From Rhodopseudomonas sp. P2A-2r (GTDB lineage: Bacteria; Pseudomonadota; Alphaproteobacteria; Rhizobiales; Xanthobacteraceae): a stretch of 64,000 nt of DNA. The translations under genes were made by a program, and so were the position numbers. Positions 8,791-17,584 of this stretch are shown here, in pieces (position 1 is the stretch's first letter; the number at the start of each line of letters is the position of its first letter). Under the pieces are notes generated by a model. It saw only the letters and a list, made by a program, of their open reading frames with translations, did no database searches and had not been told where the DNA came from. The stretch covers positions 2,574,001-2,638,000 of the forward strand of contig NZ_CP110389.1 in the NCBI RefSeq assembly GCF_026015985.1. The letters run 5' to 3'.

Positions 8791-10053
8791 ATGACTTCCT
8801 TCAAACGCATCGAAGCCGACTACCTGCTGGAAACGGCCTTCGATCCCCGCAAGGCCGCCGAGACCATGGCCGGCGAGCAGTCGAGCGGCACGTTCGTTGC
8901 GGTGCCGGGAGAGACGCCGGAATTGAAAGAACGCGCCGCCGCGCGCGTCGAAGCCCTGGAGATCGTCGGCACCGCCGACCGGATGGCATTGCCCGGCGCG
9001 AGTCGCCCGGCAGACTCCACCGCCATCCGGCAGGCGCGGGTGACGCTGTCATGGCCCATCGACAACATCGGCCCGTCGCTTCCCAATCTGATGGCCACGG
9101 TCGCCGGCAATCTGTTCGAACTGAAGCAGGCGTCCGGGTTGCGTCTGCTGGACATCCGGCTGCCGGACGTTTTTGCCGACGCCTATCCCGGCCCGAAGTT
9201 CGGCGTCGCCGGCACCCGCGCCCTGACCGGCGTGGCCAACGGACCGCTGATCGGGTCGATCGTGAAGCCGTCGGTCGGCTTCGGGCCGGTCGAGACCGCC
9301 CAGCTTGTCTCGGTGCTGTGCGAGGCCGGCATCGATTTCGTCAAGGATGACGAGTTGCAGTCGGACGGTCCGGCCTGTCCGTTCGAGGATCGCGTGCGGG
9401 CGGTCATGGAGGTGGTCGACCGGCACGCCGACCGCACGGGAAAGAAGGTGATGATCGCCTTCAACCTGACCGGCGACCTCGACCAGATGCGCCGGCGCCA
9501 TGATTTCGTCGTGGCGCAGGGCGGCACCTGCATCATGGCAAGTCTCAACTCGGTCGGTCTGGTCGGCATGATCGAGTTGGGACGGCACACGCAACTGCCG
9601 ATCCATGCGCATCGCAACGGCTGGGGCTATCTCGGCCGTCACCCGCTGCTCGGCTGGTCCTATGTGGCGTGGCAGAAGTTCTGGCGGCTGGCCGGCGCCG
9701 ACCACATGCATGTGAATGGCCTGCAGAGCAAATTCTACGAAGACGATGACAGCGTCATCGCTTCGGCGAAAGCCTGCCTCACGCCGATGTTCGCGCACAA
9801 GCCGTGCCTGGCGATGCCGGTGTTTTCGTCCGGCCAGTCGGCGCGGCAGGCACCGGCGACCTTTCAGGGGCTGGGCTCCGGCGATCTGATCGTGACCGCG
9901 GGCGGCGGCATCATGGCCCATCCCGATGGCCCGGCGGCCGGCGTCACCAGCCTTCGCTGCGCCTACGAGGCGGCGATGGCCGGCATCCCGCTCGAGGTCC
10001 ATGCGCGCAGCCATCCGGCGTTGGCCAAGGCCCTTGCGGGCTCCTTCGCATGA
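8791..10053 (+). CDS. RuBisCO-like protein, 3-oxo-isoapionate-4-phosphate transcarboxylase/decarboxylase candidate
   Basis: The 420-residue protein has the RuBisCO large-chain fold. Residues aligned to catalytic RuBisCO positions are kept: K159 (loop 1, IVKP), carbamate lysine K185 with metal ligands D187 and E188 (FVKDDE), H274-R275, H307 and loop-6 K314, plus GGGIMAHP near 371. Active-site chemistry is therefore likely retained, unlike in many type IV forms, but it is not CO2 fixation. Homologues next to DUF1537 kinases act on 3-oxo-isoapionate 4-phosphate as OiaT (transcarboxylase/hydrolase giving 3-phosphoglycerate and glycolate) or OiaX (decarboxylase). No tetrulose-phosphate isomerase gene is nearby, which mildly favours OiaT. 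The ATG at 8791 is preferred over an in-frame TTG at 8779 because GGAG lies at 8781-8784. The stop overlaps the next start (ATGA). Confidence 0.8.
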   Translation: MTSFKRIEADYLLETAFDPRKAAETMAGEQSSGTFVAVPGETPELKERAAARVEALEIVGTADRMALPGASRPADSTAIRQARVTLSWPIDNIGPSLPNLMATVAGNLFELKQASGLRLLDIRLPDVFADAYPGPKFGVAGTRALTGVANGPLIGSIVKPSVGFGPVETAQLVSVLCEAGIDFVKDDELQSDGPACPFEDRVRAVMEVVDRHADRTGKKVMIAFNLTGDLDQMRRRHDFVVAQGGTCIMASLNSVGLVGMIELGRHTQLPIHAHRNGWGYLGRHPLLGWSYVAWQKFWRLAGADHMHVNGLQSKFYEDDDSVIASAKACLTPMFAHKPCLAMPVFSSGQSARQAPATFQGLGSGDLIVTAGGGIMAHPDGPAAGVTSLRCAYEAAMAGIPLEVHARSHPALAKALAGSFA

Positions 10054-11423
10054 CCGGCCTTGCGGCTCCGCGTGCGCTGCCCGACGGGCTGCTGCTCGGC
10101 TTCTACGGCGACGACTTCACCGGTTCGACATCGACCATGGAGGTGATGTCGTTCGCCGGCCTGCCGACGGCGCTGTTCCTGGATGCGCCGACGCCCGAAC
10201 GCCTGAAACGTTTTGCCGGTTACCGCGGGGTCGGCATTGCCGGCATTGCGAGGTCGCAGACGCCGGACTGGATGGACGCCCATCTGCCGGGACTATTCGC
10301 CGCGCTGGCAGCCCTGCATGCGCCGGTGGTGCACTACAAGATCTGCTCGACACTGGATTCGGCGCCGCATGTCGGATCGATCGGCCGCGCCATCGATATC
10401 GCTGCCGGCGTGTTTGCGGAGGGCTGGACTCCATTCGTCGTCGCGGCGCCGGCGATCGGGCGCTACCAGGCCTTCGGCAACCTGTTCGCCGCGGTGGCAG
10501 GAACTGCGCACCGGCTGGATCGCCATCCGGTGATGGCCCGCCATCCGGTGACGCCCATGGACGAGGCCGACGTGCGTCGCCATCTCGCACGCCAGACCAG
10601 CCGGCCGATGGGTCTGGTCGATCTCGTTTCCACGAAGCAGGGCCGCGGTGACGCCGTTCTCGCGCATGAACTGGCGCAGGGCGCGCGCATCGTTGCGCTC
10701 GACGTCGTCGACGAGGAGACGCTGATCGAGGCCGGCCGCCTGATCTGGGAACGTGGCGGACGGCCCGTGTTCGCCGTCGGATCGCAGGGCGTCGAATACG
10801 CGCTGGTGGCGTATTGGCAGGCCTGCGGCCTGCTCGACAAGGCGGACGAGCGCGCCGTTCGCAGCGGCGTCGACCGCATCGCCTGCGTGTCAGGTTCCTG
10901 TTCGCCGGTGACCGCCGGGCAGATCGCCCATGCCTGCGACAACGGCTTCGCCGCGCTGCGGATCGATGCCACGCGCGCGGTGGATCCGGATGACTGGGCG
11001 CGGGCGATCGGACAGGCCGCGGACGACGCGCTGGCGGCCATCGGCCGGGGACGCGATCCGCTCATCTTTACGGCCGCCGGCCCCGACGACCCCGGCGTCG
11101 CCGCGCTCGGCGCCGCCATCGCCACCAGCGGCAGCGCCAGCGGCGCGGTCAACGATCGCATCGGCAAGGGGCTCGGGCAGTTGCTCGACCAGGTGATGCG
11201 CAAGGCGCGGCTGCGCCGCTGCGTGGTCGCCGGCGGCGACACGTCCGGCCACGCGACGCTCGCCATGGGCATCTACGCGCTGACCGCGCTGGCGCCGATT
11301 GCGCCGGGTGCCCCGCTGTGCCGCGCCTATGCCGACGATCCGTCCTGCGACGGCCGCGAGATCGCGCTCAAGGGCGGACAGATCGGGGCGCCCGACTACT
11401 TCTCCGCCGTCAAACGCGGCTGA
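10050..11423 (+). CDS. oiaK: Four-carbon acid sugar kinase family (DUF1537), 3-oxo-isoapionate kinase candidate
   Basis: This is a 457-residue two-domain DUF1537 kinase. The N-terminal domain has GDDFTGS at residues 20-26 (substrate side) and a HPVTPM block. The C-terminal domain carries the ATP-binding GGDTSG motif and ends with LKGGQIGAPDYF, typical of the family. Members phosphorylate 3- to 6-carbon acid sugars using ATP. Next to a RuBisCO-like gene and an ApnO-like dehydrogenase the expected reaction is 3-oxo-isoapionate to its 4-phosphate (OiaK). The start codon overlaps the stop of the previous gene, so the two are translationally coupled. This is the last gene of the operon. Confidence 0.75.
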   Translation: MTGLAAPRALPDGLLLGFYGDDFTGSTSTMEVMSFAGLPTALFLDAPTPERLKRFAGYRGVGIAGIARSQTPDWMDAHLPGLFAALAALHAPVVHYKICSTLDSAPHVGSIGRAIDIAAGVFAEGWTPFVVAAPAIGRYQAFGNLFAAVAGTAHRLDRHPVMARHPVTPMDEADVRRHLARQTSRPMGLVDLVSTKQGRGDAVLAHELAQGARIVALDVVDEETLIEAGRLIWERGGRPVFAVGSQGVEYALVAYWQACGLLDKADERAVRSGVDRIACVSGSCSPVTAGQIAHACDNGFAALRIDATRAVDPDDWARAIGQAADDALAAIGRGRDPLIFTAAGPDDPGVAALGAAIATSGSASGAVNDRIGKGLGQLLDQVMRKARLRRCVVAGGDTSGHATLAMGIYALTALAPIAPGAPLCRAYADDPSCDGREIALKGGQIGAPDYFSAVKRG

Positions 11424-12330
11424 GAGCCGGACGGTCGGCGCCACGTGCAGCGCATCTGCGCGTCATAGCCGCGCGTGTCGCTCAAATTCCGATTTGAATG
11501 TCAAACAGCCAAGCTCTGCCGTTCTCGCGGCGCCGATGGCGTCCGAGGTATGAGCAGTTCTCCCCTCGGGACATGAGGGGAGCGGCGCGCCGGCAGGCGC
11601 GGTTGTGGTGGTTGGGACGCGGTCCATCTTGCGATGGATCGCGGCGCCTGCCGGCGCGCCACCGCGGGATTTATGGCTGAGGGACCGTTCTTCCGGGACA
11701 GTTTCCGGCGGGATTTCCCCGCGTTGCCACTGTCCACGTCCAGCCGGCAAAGAGCGGCAGAGCCCCGTAGTGGGCCCGGACGGTGACCTCCAGCCTCCCG
11801 GGGCGTGCTTGCGAGGCACGCGCGCGGGACACCGCATCCTGCTCCACTCTCAAGACGCCTCATGACAGCGCCTCTCGTTGAGCAGGACGGAACGGATTAT
11901 AGGTCGAAATAGGATAATAATCGAATAAAAGTTGAGACGGTGCCGTGGCGAGCAGGTGTGCCGGGGCGCGCCGGCGTGACCCATGGGCCAGCGGCCGCTC
12001 AAATCCGGATCTTGCGCAAACATTCGGCAAGGCTTGCTTAAATATTTGACTTTGAATAATAGCAAAGTTGTTTAGCAATATACGGGCAAAGGAGCGTATG
12101 GTCCGGCCGCCGATCCCACCGTCTTCTTCGCGGGCGATGGAGGCTCGGGAAGTGACCGGGGGCGCGGCGCAAAGCGATCGTCGATATTGACGATGCATCG
12201 AGCGTGGCAACGGCGCGCGCTGCGCGGGACGGAGGCCGGCGATAGATGGGGAATGCGGCCTGTTGCCGTTCGGTCGCTCAAACATTGTAAGCAAGATATT
12301 TGGTATGACGGCTCAAACCGAAAAGCGCGC
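11424..12330. other. Long non-coding stretch with dispersed-repeat-like sequence
   Basis: No convincing gene is seen: short open frames here are arginine- and proline-rich and lack ribosome binding sites. The left part (about 11480-11860) contains a strong palindrome and wording (CCGATTTGAATGTCAAACAG, CTCTGCCGTTCTCGCGGC) that I recall from repeated intergenic blocks in Bradyrhizobium genomes. The right part (about 11880-12330) is AT-richer and is the likely leader and promoter region of the Liv-type operon. Confidence 0.5.
11584..11660. repeat. Large palindrome, 17-base perfect arms
   Basis: GGCGCGCCGGCAGGCGC (11584-11600) is exactly complementary to 11644-11660. An inner stem (GGTCCATC with GATGGATC, one G-T pair, TTGC loop) sits inside, so the whole 77-base element can fold into one long hairpin. 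It lies downstream of oiaK, so it may also end transcription, but no T-run follows. Confidence 0.65.
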
Positions 12331-13203
12331 ATGATCGTACAGCAGGTTATCAACGGGCTTATGCTAGGTGGAATTTATGTGCTGATCGCTGTGGCGTTCA
12401 CGCTGGCGGTCGGTGTTCTGAAGTTCCTTAATTTTTCGATTCCTGGCACGTTCATGATCGGCGGCATGATGTCGTGGGCGATGCTCAAGGTCGGCTGGCA
12501 CTGGAGCGTCTCCTTCGGTGCAGCGTTCTTGTGCGCCGGTTTCGTCGGGCTGCTGGTGTACTGGTTGACGTACCGTCCGGCCAAGAACAGCGACCCGGAA
12601 GTGCCCCTTGTCAGCTCGCTCGGTTTCCTTGTGTTGCTGGAAAACATTGCGATTATCTATCTCGGCTCCGACCAACAGTCGTTCCCGCAGGTGATCGGCG
12701 ACTTCAACATGCGGATCGGTCCGGTGGTGCTCGGCGGGGCGCAGCTCATCAGCCTGATCATCTCGCTCGGCGTCGTGTTCGGTCTTTCGATCTTCCTGAA
12801 GAAGAGCAATGCCGGGCGCCGCATTCGTGCCATCGCCGAGAGCCGCGATACGGCCGCGCTGCTCGGGGTCAACGTCGGCGCGCTGGTGCCGCAGCTGTTC
12901 GTCTTCAACGCGCTGTTCACTGCCCTTGGCGGCATCCTGTTTGCGATCAGCTACCTGCAGGTCTCGCCGTTCATGGGCGAAAATCTCGGCTTCAAGGGCG
13001 TCAGCGCCATGATCGTCGGTGGGATGGGCAGCATCTGGGGCGCGATCATCGGCGGGTTGCTGATCGGTCTCGTCGAGGTGCTGTCGATCCAGTCGCTCGG
13101 CTCGGACTTCGTCAATATCTGCGTCTACGGATTGTTGCTCCTGCTGCTGATCGTCCGCCCCGAAGGGCTGCTCGGCAAGCCGGCGGCCAGGGATAAATTG
13201 TGA
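12331..13203 (+). CDS. Branched-chain amino acid/aromatic-type ABC transporter permease (LivH family)
   Basis: The 290-residue integral membrane protein starts MIVQQVINGLMLGGIYVLIA, the canonical LivH beginning, and has about eight membrane helices with the conserved GFKGVSAMIVGGMGSIWGAIIGG block near the C terminus. The ATG at 12331 is chosen because it gives this standard N terminus; the frame is open upstream without family similarity. It is the first of five same-strand transport genes and its stop overlaps the next start. HAAT-family importers carry branched amino acids, amides, urea or aromatic acids. The neighbouring monooxygenase locus favours an aromatic substrate. Confidence 0.88.
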   Translation: MIVQQVINGLMLGGIYVLIAVAFTLAVGVLKFLNFSIPGTFMIGGMMSWAMLKVGWHWSVSFGAAFLCAGFVGLLVYWLTYRPAKNSDPEVPLVSSLGFLVLLENIAIIYLGSDQQSFPQVIGDFNMRIGPVVLGGAQLISLIISLGVVFGLSIFLKKSNAGRRIRAIAESRDTAALLGVNVGALVPQLFVFNALFTALGGILFAISYLQVSPFMGENLGFKGVSAMIVGGMGSIWGAIIGGLLIGLVEVLSIQSLGSDFVNICVYGLLLLLLIVRPEGLLGKPAARDKL

Positions 13204-14045
13204 TGAGCGGCTATCATCTCGGCATCCTCGTTCTGCTGTCGTTCAACGTGATCGCCGCTTACGCTGTATATCTGCCGCTGGCGGCGGGACAACTCAATCT
13301 CGGCATTGCCGGCTTCATGGTGGTCGGCGCCTATGCGGCGTCATACCTGACCAACGAGATGGGCTTTCCAGTCGTCGGTGCCATTGCTTGCGGCGGTGCG
13401 CTCGCCGCGGCCGTGGCGCTGCTGGTGGCTATCCCGATCCTCCGCACTCACGGCATCTATCTGGCGCTGGCGACCTTCGCGCTGGGGCAGGTGATCGCGG
13501 CGATCTTCCTCAACCTGGATGTGGTTGGCGGTGCCTCCGGCTATCCGGTCACCGCGCATGTCGGTGCGGTCGCGGTGATAGGCACCGCGGTCGGCGTCAT
13601 CGGCTTCATGGCGCTGCTGTCCACCACGCGGTTCGCGCTCTATCTCACCGCGGTGAAGAGCGACCCGCTGGTGTCGGACCTGATGGGCATCAACATCCGC
13701 GCGATCAAGGTGGCCGCGTTCACGGTCGGCGCCGCGGTGGCGGCGATCGGCGGCGGGCTGTACGCGCACTATTTCAACTACATCGAGGCGCAGTATTTCA
13801 GCGTGATGCTGAGCGTCTATACGGTGCTCTATGTCCTGCTTGGCGGCACCCAGACTGTTTGGGGGCCGCTGGTCGGCGCGTTGATCTTCACGCTGATGCC
13901 GGAACTGCTGCGCGCCAGCGCGCAGTGGCGCTATGCGCTGTTTGCGATCTTCATCATCCTGTTCATGGCGGTCAGGCCGCAGGGCCTGATCACCGCTGGC
14001 TTCGGGAAATATCTGCGTCGGCAGTTCGTCCGGGAGGCCGCGTGA
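13203..14045 (+). CDS. ABC transporter permease (LivM family)
   Basis: This 280-residue membrane protein has the LivM pattern: LPLAAGQLNLGIAGFMVVGAY near the N terminus, RTHGIYLALATFALGQV in the middle and VLLGGTQTVWGPLVGALI near the end. It starts at the ATG overlapping the livH stop (TGATG) and its own TGA overlaps the ATPase start at 14045. It pairs with the LivH-type protein to form the translocation pore in the inner membrane. Confidence 0.88.
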   Translation: MSGYHLGILVLLSFNVIAAYAVYLPLAAGQLNLGIAGFMVVGAYAASYLTNEMGFPVVGAIACGGALAAAVALLVAIPILRTHGIYLALATFALGQVIAAIFLNLDVVGGASGYPVTAHVGAVAVIGTAVGVIGFMALLSTTRFALYLTAVKSDPLVSDLMGINIRAIKVAAFTVGAAVAAIGGGLYAHYFNYIEAQYFSVMLSVYTVLYVLLGGTQTVWGPLVGALIFTLMPELLRASAQWRYALFAIFIILFMAVRPQGLITAGFGKYLRRQFVREAA

Positions 14046-14809
14046 TGGCCGCGCCATTTCTGTCGGTGAAGGGCCTCGGCAAGTCGTTCGGAGGCCTCAG
14101 CGTCATCCGTGACCTGTCCTTCGACGTCACCAAGGGGACCTCGATGGCGCTGATCGGCCCCAACGGTGCAGGCAAGACCACGGTCTTCAACCTGATCAGC
14201 GGCGTCTATGCCGTCAGCAACGGCAGCATCGCGCTCGACGGCCGCGACATGACCGCGGTGCCGTCGCGCCGACGCATCCAGGCCGGCATCGCGCGCAGCT
14301 TCCAGAACATCCGGCTAATGTCGCACTTGACCGTTCTGGACAATCTGCTGGTCGGCCAGCACGTGCGGGCGTCGGGTCTGATGGATCTGCTGCAGCCGTT
14401 CCGGCTGATCCCGAACCACCGCTGGATTCGCGGCGCGATGCGCGAGCTGGAAGAATGCGGGTTGCAGAAATACGCCCACGAGCGGATCAGCGCGCTGCCC
14501 TACGGCATTCGCAAGCGCATCGATCTGGTGCGGGCCACGCTGGCGTCGTCGTCGCTGCTGATGCTGGATGAGCCGGCCGCAGGGCTGAACGCGACCGAAA
14601 CGGCGGAGCTGAAGCAGCATCTCGACCTGCTGAAATCCCGTGGCGTGACGCTGCTGGTCATCGAGCACGACATGCATTTCGTCAGCGCGATCTGCAGTCA
14701 GGTGGTGGTGCTGAATTTCGGCGGGAAGATTGCCGAGGGCTCGTTCTCCGACGTGCAGACCGACCCGCGGGTGCGCGAAGCCTATCTGGGCACGGAGGAC
14801 GCGGCATGA
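14045..14809 (+). CDS. ABC transporter ATP-binding protein (LivG family)
   Basis: The 254-residue ATPase has Walker A GPNGAGKT near residues 38-45, the LivG-specific RSFQNIRLM block, and Walker B LLMLDEPAAGLN. The signature segment reads ALPYGIRKRIDLVRA: serine and glycine of the usual LSYG/LSGG are partly replaced, a known LivG-type degeneracy. The ATG at 14045 overlaps the previous stop, and its end overlaps the start of the second ATPase (ATGA). Confidence 0.88.
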   Translation: MAAPFLSVKGLGKSFGGLSVIRDLSFDVTKGTSMALIGPNGAGKTTVFNLISGVYAVSNGSIALDGRDMTAVPSRRRIQAGIARSFQNIRLMSHLTVLDNLLVGQHVRASGLMDLLQPFRLIPNHRWIRGAMRELEECGLQKYAHERISALPYGIRKRIDLVRATLASSSLLMLDEPAAGLNATETAELKQHLDLLKSRGVTLLVIEHDMHFVSAICSQVVVLNFGGKIAEGSFSDVQTDPRVREAYLGTEDAA

Positions 14810-15546
14810 GCCAGCCCCTGCTCGAAGTCTCCAACCTGACGGTATCCTACGGCCGGGTGGCCGCGCTGCGCGACGTGACGCTGCGCGTCGGCGACGGACA
14901 GATCGTGGCCGTGCTGGGCGCCAACGGCGCGGGCAAGAGCACGTTGCTGCTCAGCATTCTCGGCGCGCTGAAACCATCCGGCGGTGACATCTATTTCGCC
15001 GGTGCGCGGATGACCGCGCAGCCGATGCACCGCCGGGTCGGCGCCGGCATCGTGCTGGTGCCGGAAGGCCGCCAGATCCTCATCTCCCTGACTATCGAGG
15101 AAAACCTGCTGCTCGGCGCGCACCTGCGCAAGGACACCCAGGCCGTCCGCCGCGAGATCGAGGCGATCTATGACCGCTTCCCCAACCTCGCCAGCCGCAA
15201 GGACATGCTCGCCTCCAGCCTGTCCGGCGGCGAGCAGCAGATGCTGGCGGTCGGGCGAGCGATGCTGGCCAGGCCGAAGCTGATGATGATGGACGAGCCG
15301 TCGCTCGGCCTGTCGCCGCTGTTCATCAGCCGGCTGTTCGACCTGATCAGGGAGTTCAACCGCGACGGTCTCAGCATCCTCCTGATCGAGCAGAACACCG
15401 GGAAAGCGCTGTCTGTCGCGCATCATGCCGTGGTGCTCGAACTCGGTCGCGTCGTGCTCGAGGGCGATCCATCAGAACTCGCCAGGGACCCGCGGCTGCA
15501 GGAGGCCTATCTCGGCGGCGCCACGACGGATCACCAATCCGCATGA
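14806..15546 (+). CDS. ABC transporter ATP-binding protein (LivF family)
   Basis: The 246-residue protein has Walker A GANGAGKST, the LivF block VPEGRQILISLTIEENL, signature LSGGEQQMLAVGRAM and Walker B LMMMDEPSLGLSP. It completes the LivHMGF set with a 4-base overlap. The solute-binding protein gene starts 40 bases downstream. Confidence 0.88.
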   Translation: MSQPLLEVSNLTVSYGRVAALRDVTLRVGDGQIVAVLGANGAGKSTLLLSILGALKPSGGDIYFAGARMTAQPMHRRVGAGIVLVPEGRQILISLTIEENLLLGAHLRKDTQAVRREIEAIYDRFPNLASRKDMLASSLSGGEQQMLAVGRAMLARPKLMMMDEPSLGLSPLFISRLFDLIREFNRDGLSILLIEQNTGKALSVAHHAVVLELGRVVLEGDPSELARDPRLQEAYLGGATTDHQSA

Positions 15547-15585
15547 ACCTATCCGATCCCACTTCCAACCAGAGAAAGTCCGATC

Positions 15586-16754
15586 ATGAATCGTAAAGTC
15601 CTGCTTGCCGTGACTGCACTGATGCTGGGGAGCACCGCTCATGCCAGCGCCGAAGACCTCGTCATCGGCTTCACCATGGCCAAGACCGGCCCGTTTGTGA
15701 GCTTGGCGTCGAACAACGAGATCGCGGTCGACATGGCGGTGGACGAGATCAACGCCGCTGGCGGCATCAACGGCAACAAGATCAAGGTCGTGAAGTTCGA
15801 CAGTGCCGGCGATCCGAAGCAGTCGGTTCTGGCCGTGCAGCAGTTCGCCCAGGACAACAATGCGCTCGCTGTGGTCGGTCCGTTCTCCTCCGGCGAGGCA
15901 CGCGTCGCCTTCGCGGCCGGCGAGCGTCTCGGCATCGTGTCCATGTCGATGTCGTCCTCGGCCCCGGCATCGCCGCGCCGTTCAAATACGCCTTCCGCAA
16001 CACCGTCGATGAGGGCGTGGTGATCGGCACCGTGCTGAAGTCGCTGGTCGCCCGGAAGCTACCGGCGTCCTCCGCCGCCATCGCCTACGCCACCGACGAT
16101 GCCGTCTCCAAGTCGGTCGGCACCGCGGTGCTGCCCGGCCTTTTCACGGAAGCCAAGATCCCCCTCAAGGGTTCTGTCGATTTCCAGTACAAGGCGTTCG
16201 ACCTGTCGCCGCAGGTGTCGCAGCTGGCGCAGATGAAAGCCGACGTGATCGGCTTCGGCGCTCCGCCGGAAGCGATGATCAATCTCGCCAAGGAAATGAA
16301 GCGCCAGGGCGTGACCGGGCGCCTGATCGCCGGGACCACCGTGGCCGATCCGGACCTGCCCGCGCGGTTCGGCGATGCCGGCGAAGGCACTCTAATCGGC
16401 ACCACGTTCTATGACGACCTCAACGACGCCACCCGCAAGTTCGTCAAGGATTTCGGCGAACGCGCCACCAAGGCCGGCAGCAGCCGCAAGGTACCGAACC
16501 AGAGCGACGCCTCGTCCTATGACATCGTCTACATGTATGCAGAAGCGATGAAGAAGGGCAAAGTGACCGGCGCGCCGGCCAAGGTCGCCGAGGAGCGCAC
16601 CGCGATCCGCGATCAGCTGCGCGCCCAGAAGGACCTGCCGACGGTGGAAGGCAAGATCACCTTCGGCGAGAACGGCGACTCCGTGAAGCCGATCTACGTC
16701 ATCGAGGCCCGCGGCGGGCGCTGGAACCTGTTCGACGCCGGCGGCGCCAAGTAA
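15586..16754 (+). pseudogene. LivK-type periplasmic substrate-binding protein, broken by a -1 frameshift
   Basis: The first part (15586 to about 15966) codes for a signal peptide (MNRKVLLAVTALMLG... AHASAED) and the first half of a type I periplasmic binding fold (VIGFTMAKTGPF, AVDEINAAGGINGNKIKVV). After SSSAP the frame is lost. The continuation GIAAPFKYAFRNTVDEGVV and the rest to 16754 read in another frame. Adding one G in CCGG at 15964-15967 restores CCG-GGC and a single product of 389 residues, the normal length. It would deliver substrate to the LivHMGF-type importer. A missing base in a short G run is also a classic sequencing error. Confidence 0.85.
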
Positions 16755-16866
16755 GCCGCGCAGGTTGCGATTGGTGCGGGAAGCCTCGCGGTTTCCCGCT
16801 GCGCGCTCAGGCAGGCACGGTGAGGCAGGCATGGGTCGATCGCCGCATCGACGAGATCCGGTCGAC

Positions 16867-17427
16867 CTATTTCGCCGATTTCTGCTGGACCAGTTTGTAA
16901 TCGATCAGCCGGATCGCCTCGTCGGCGTCCTCGACCATGGCGGACATCAATTTGCGAAACCTGTCGAAATCGCTCACTGTCAGGCTCCGAAACAGCATGT
17001 CGTTGACCGGCCGCTGCACCGTCGCAAGTTCGTTGAGCAGCGCCCGGGCCTTTGGCGAGATGGTGAGGACGACGCGACGGCGGTCGGCGGCGTCTGTCTC
17101 CTTTTCCACCAGTCCGTTCGTCACCAGTTTCTTGATTTCGATGGTGATGAAGGCGCCGCTGAAATGGAGGTGGGCGGCAATCTGGTTGACGCCGACCTTC
17201 TCGTCGCCCCCGCTCAGATGGGCGATGGCGATCAGCACCGTGTACTGCGTGCCGGACAGGCCGATTGCCGCGCCCAACTGGGCGCGCACCGCCTGCAACC
17301 GCGCCGAAAAAGCCAGCGTATCATGCAGGAACTGGCGGAACCCGGCGTCCGATCCGTCGACCATCAGTTGCTGCCGGGAGATGGTCGGCTCGACCTTCAC
17401 TTTTCGTTGTCTGACCTTGCTCGCCAT
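16867..17427 (-). CDS. MarR-family transcriptional regulator
   Basis: This 186-residue protein has the MarR winged-helix core (GLSGTQYTVLIAIAHL, VNQIAAHLHFSGAFITIEIKKLVTNGLV, D-x-DRR wing DAADRRRV). The ATG at 17427 gives a normal length; the frame stays open further upstream into the divergent gene. It is transcribed away from the flavin reductase/monooxygenase operon and a near-perfect 25-base palindrome overlaps that operon's promoter. It is probably a repressor relieved by the aromatic substrate or product, as in HpaR-type regulators. The ligand is unknown. Confidence 0.83.
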   Translation of the reverse strand: MASKVRQRKVKVEPTISRQQLMVDGSDAGFRQFLHDTLAFSARLQAVRAQLGAAIGLSGTQYTVLIAIAHLSGGDEKVGVNQIAAHLHFSGAFITIEIKKLVTNGLVEKETDAADRRRVVLTISPKARALLNELATVQRPVNDMLFRSLTVSDFDRFRKLMSAMVEDADEAIRLIDYKLVQQKSAK

Positions 17428-17518
17428 TCGATTCCCGTCTGCGTTGTTATCGGTATACCGGGCGACCGAATCGCAAACAAGTTGGATAGGCAAGCCGCCG
17501 TCCGGAGTGTCGCCGAAC

Positions 17519-17548
17519 TTGACAGTCGCCGTTTCGCCTCGATAATAT
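17519..17548 (+). promoter_or_regulatory. Sigma-70-type promoter TTGACA-N18-TAATAT
   Basis: A consensus -35 (17519-17524) and a near-consensus -10 (17543-17548) separated by 18 bases lie 37 bases before the flavin reductase ATG. It is the best housekeeping promoter seen in the window. Confidence 0.65.
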
Positions 17549-17569
17549 ACCTTTGTAATAAAGCTATAT
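17545..17569. promoter_or_regulatory. Candidate MarR operator, 25-base palindrome
   Basis: ATATACCTTT (17545-17554) and AAAGCTATAT (17560-17569) are complementary at 9 of 10 positions around a 5-base centre. The site overlaps the -10 element and the expected start point, where a bound MarR dimer would block transcription. Confidence 0.6.
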
Positions 17570-17584
17570 GGTTCCGGAGTGAAC

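Noticed and set aside
12046..12074. TTGACT-N17-TGTTTA as promoter of the Liv-type operon
   Set aside because: The -10 element is poor and the site is 257 bases before the start codon; it is kept only as a possibility.
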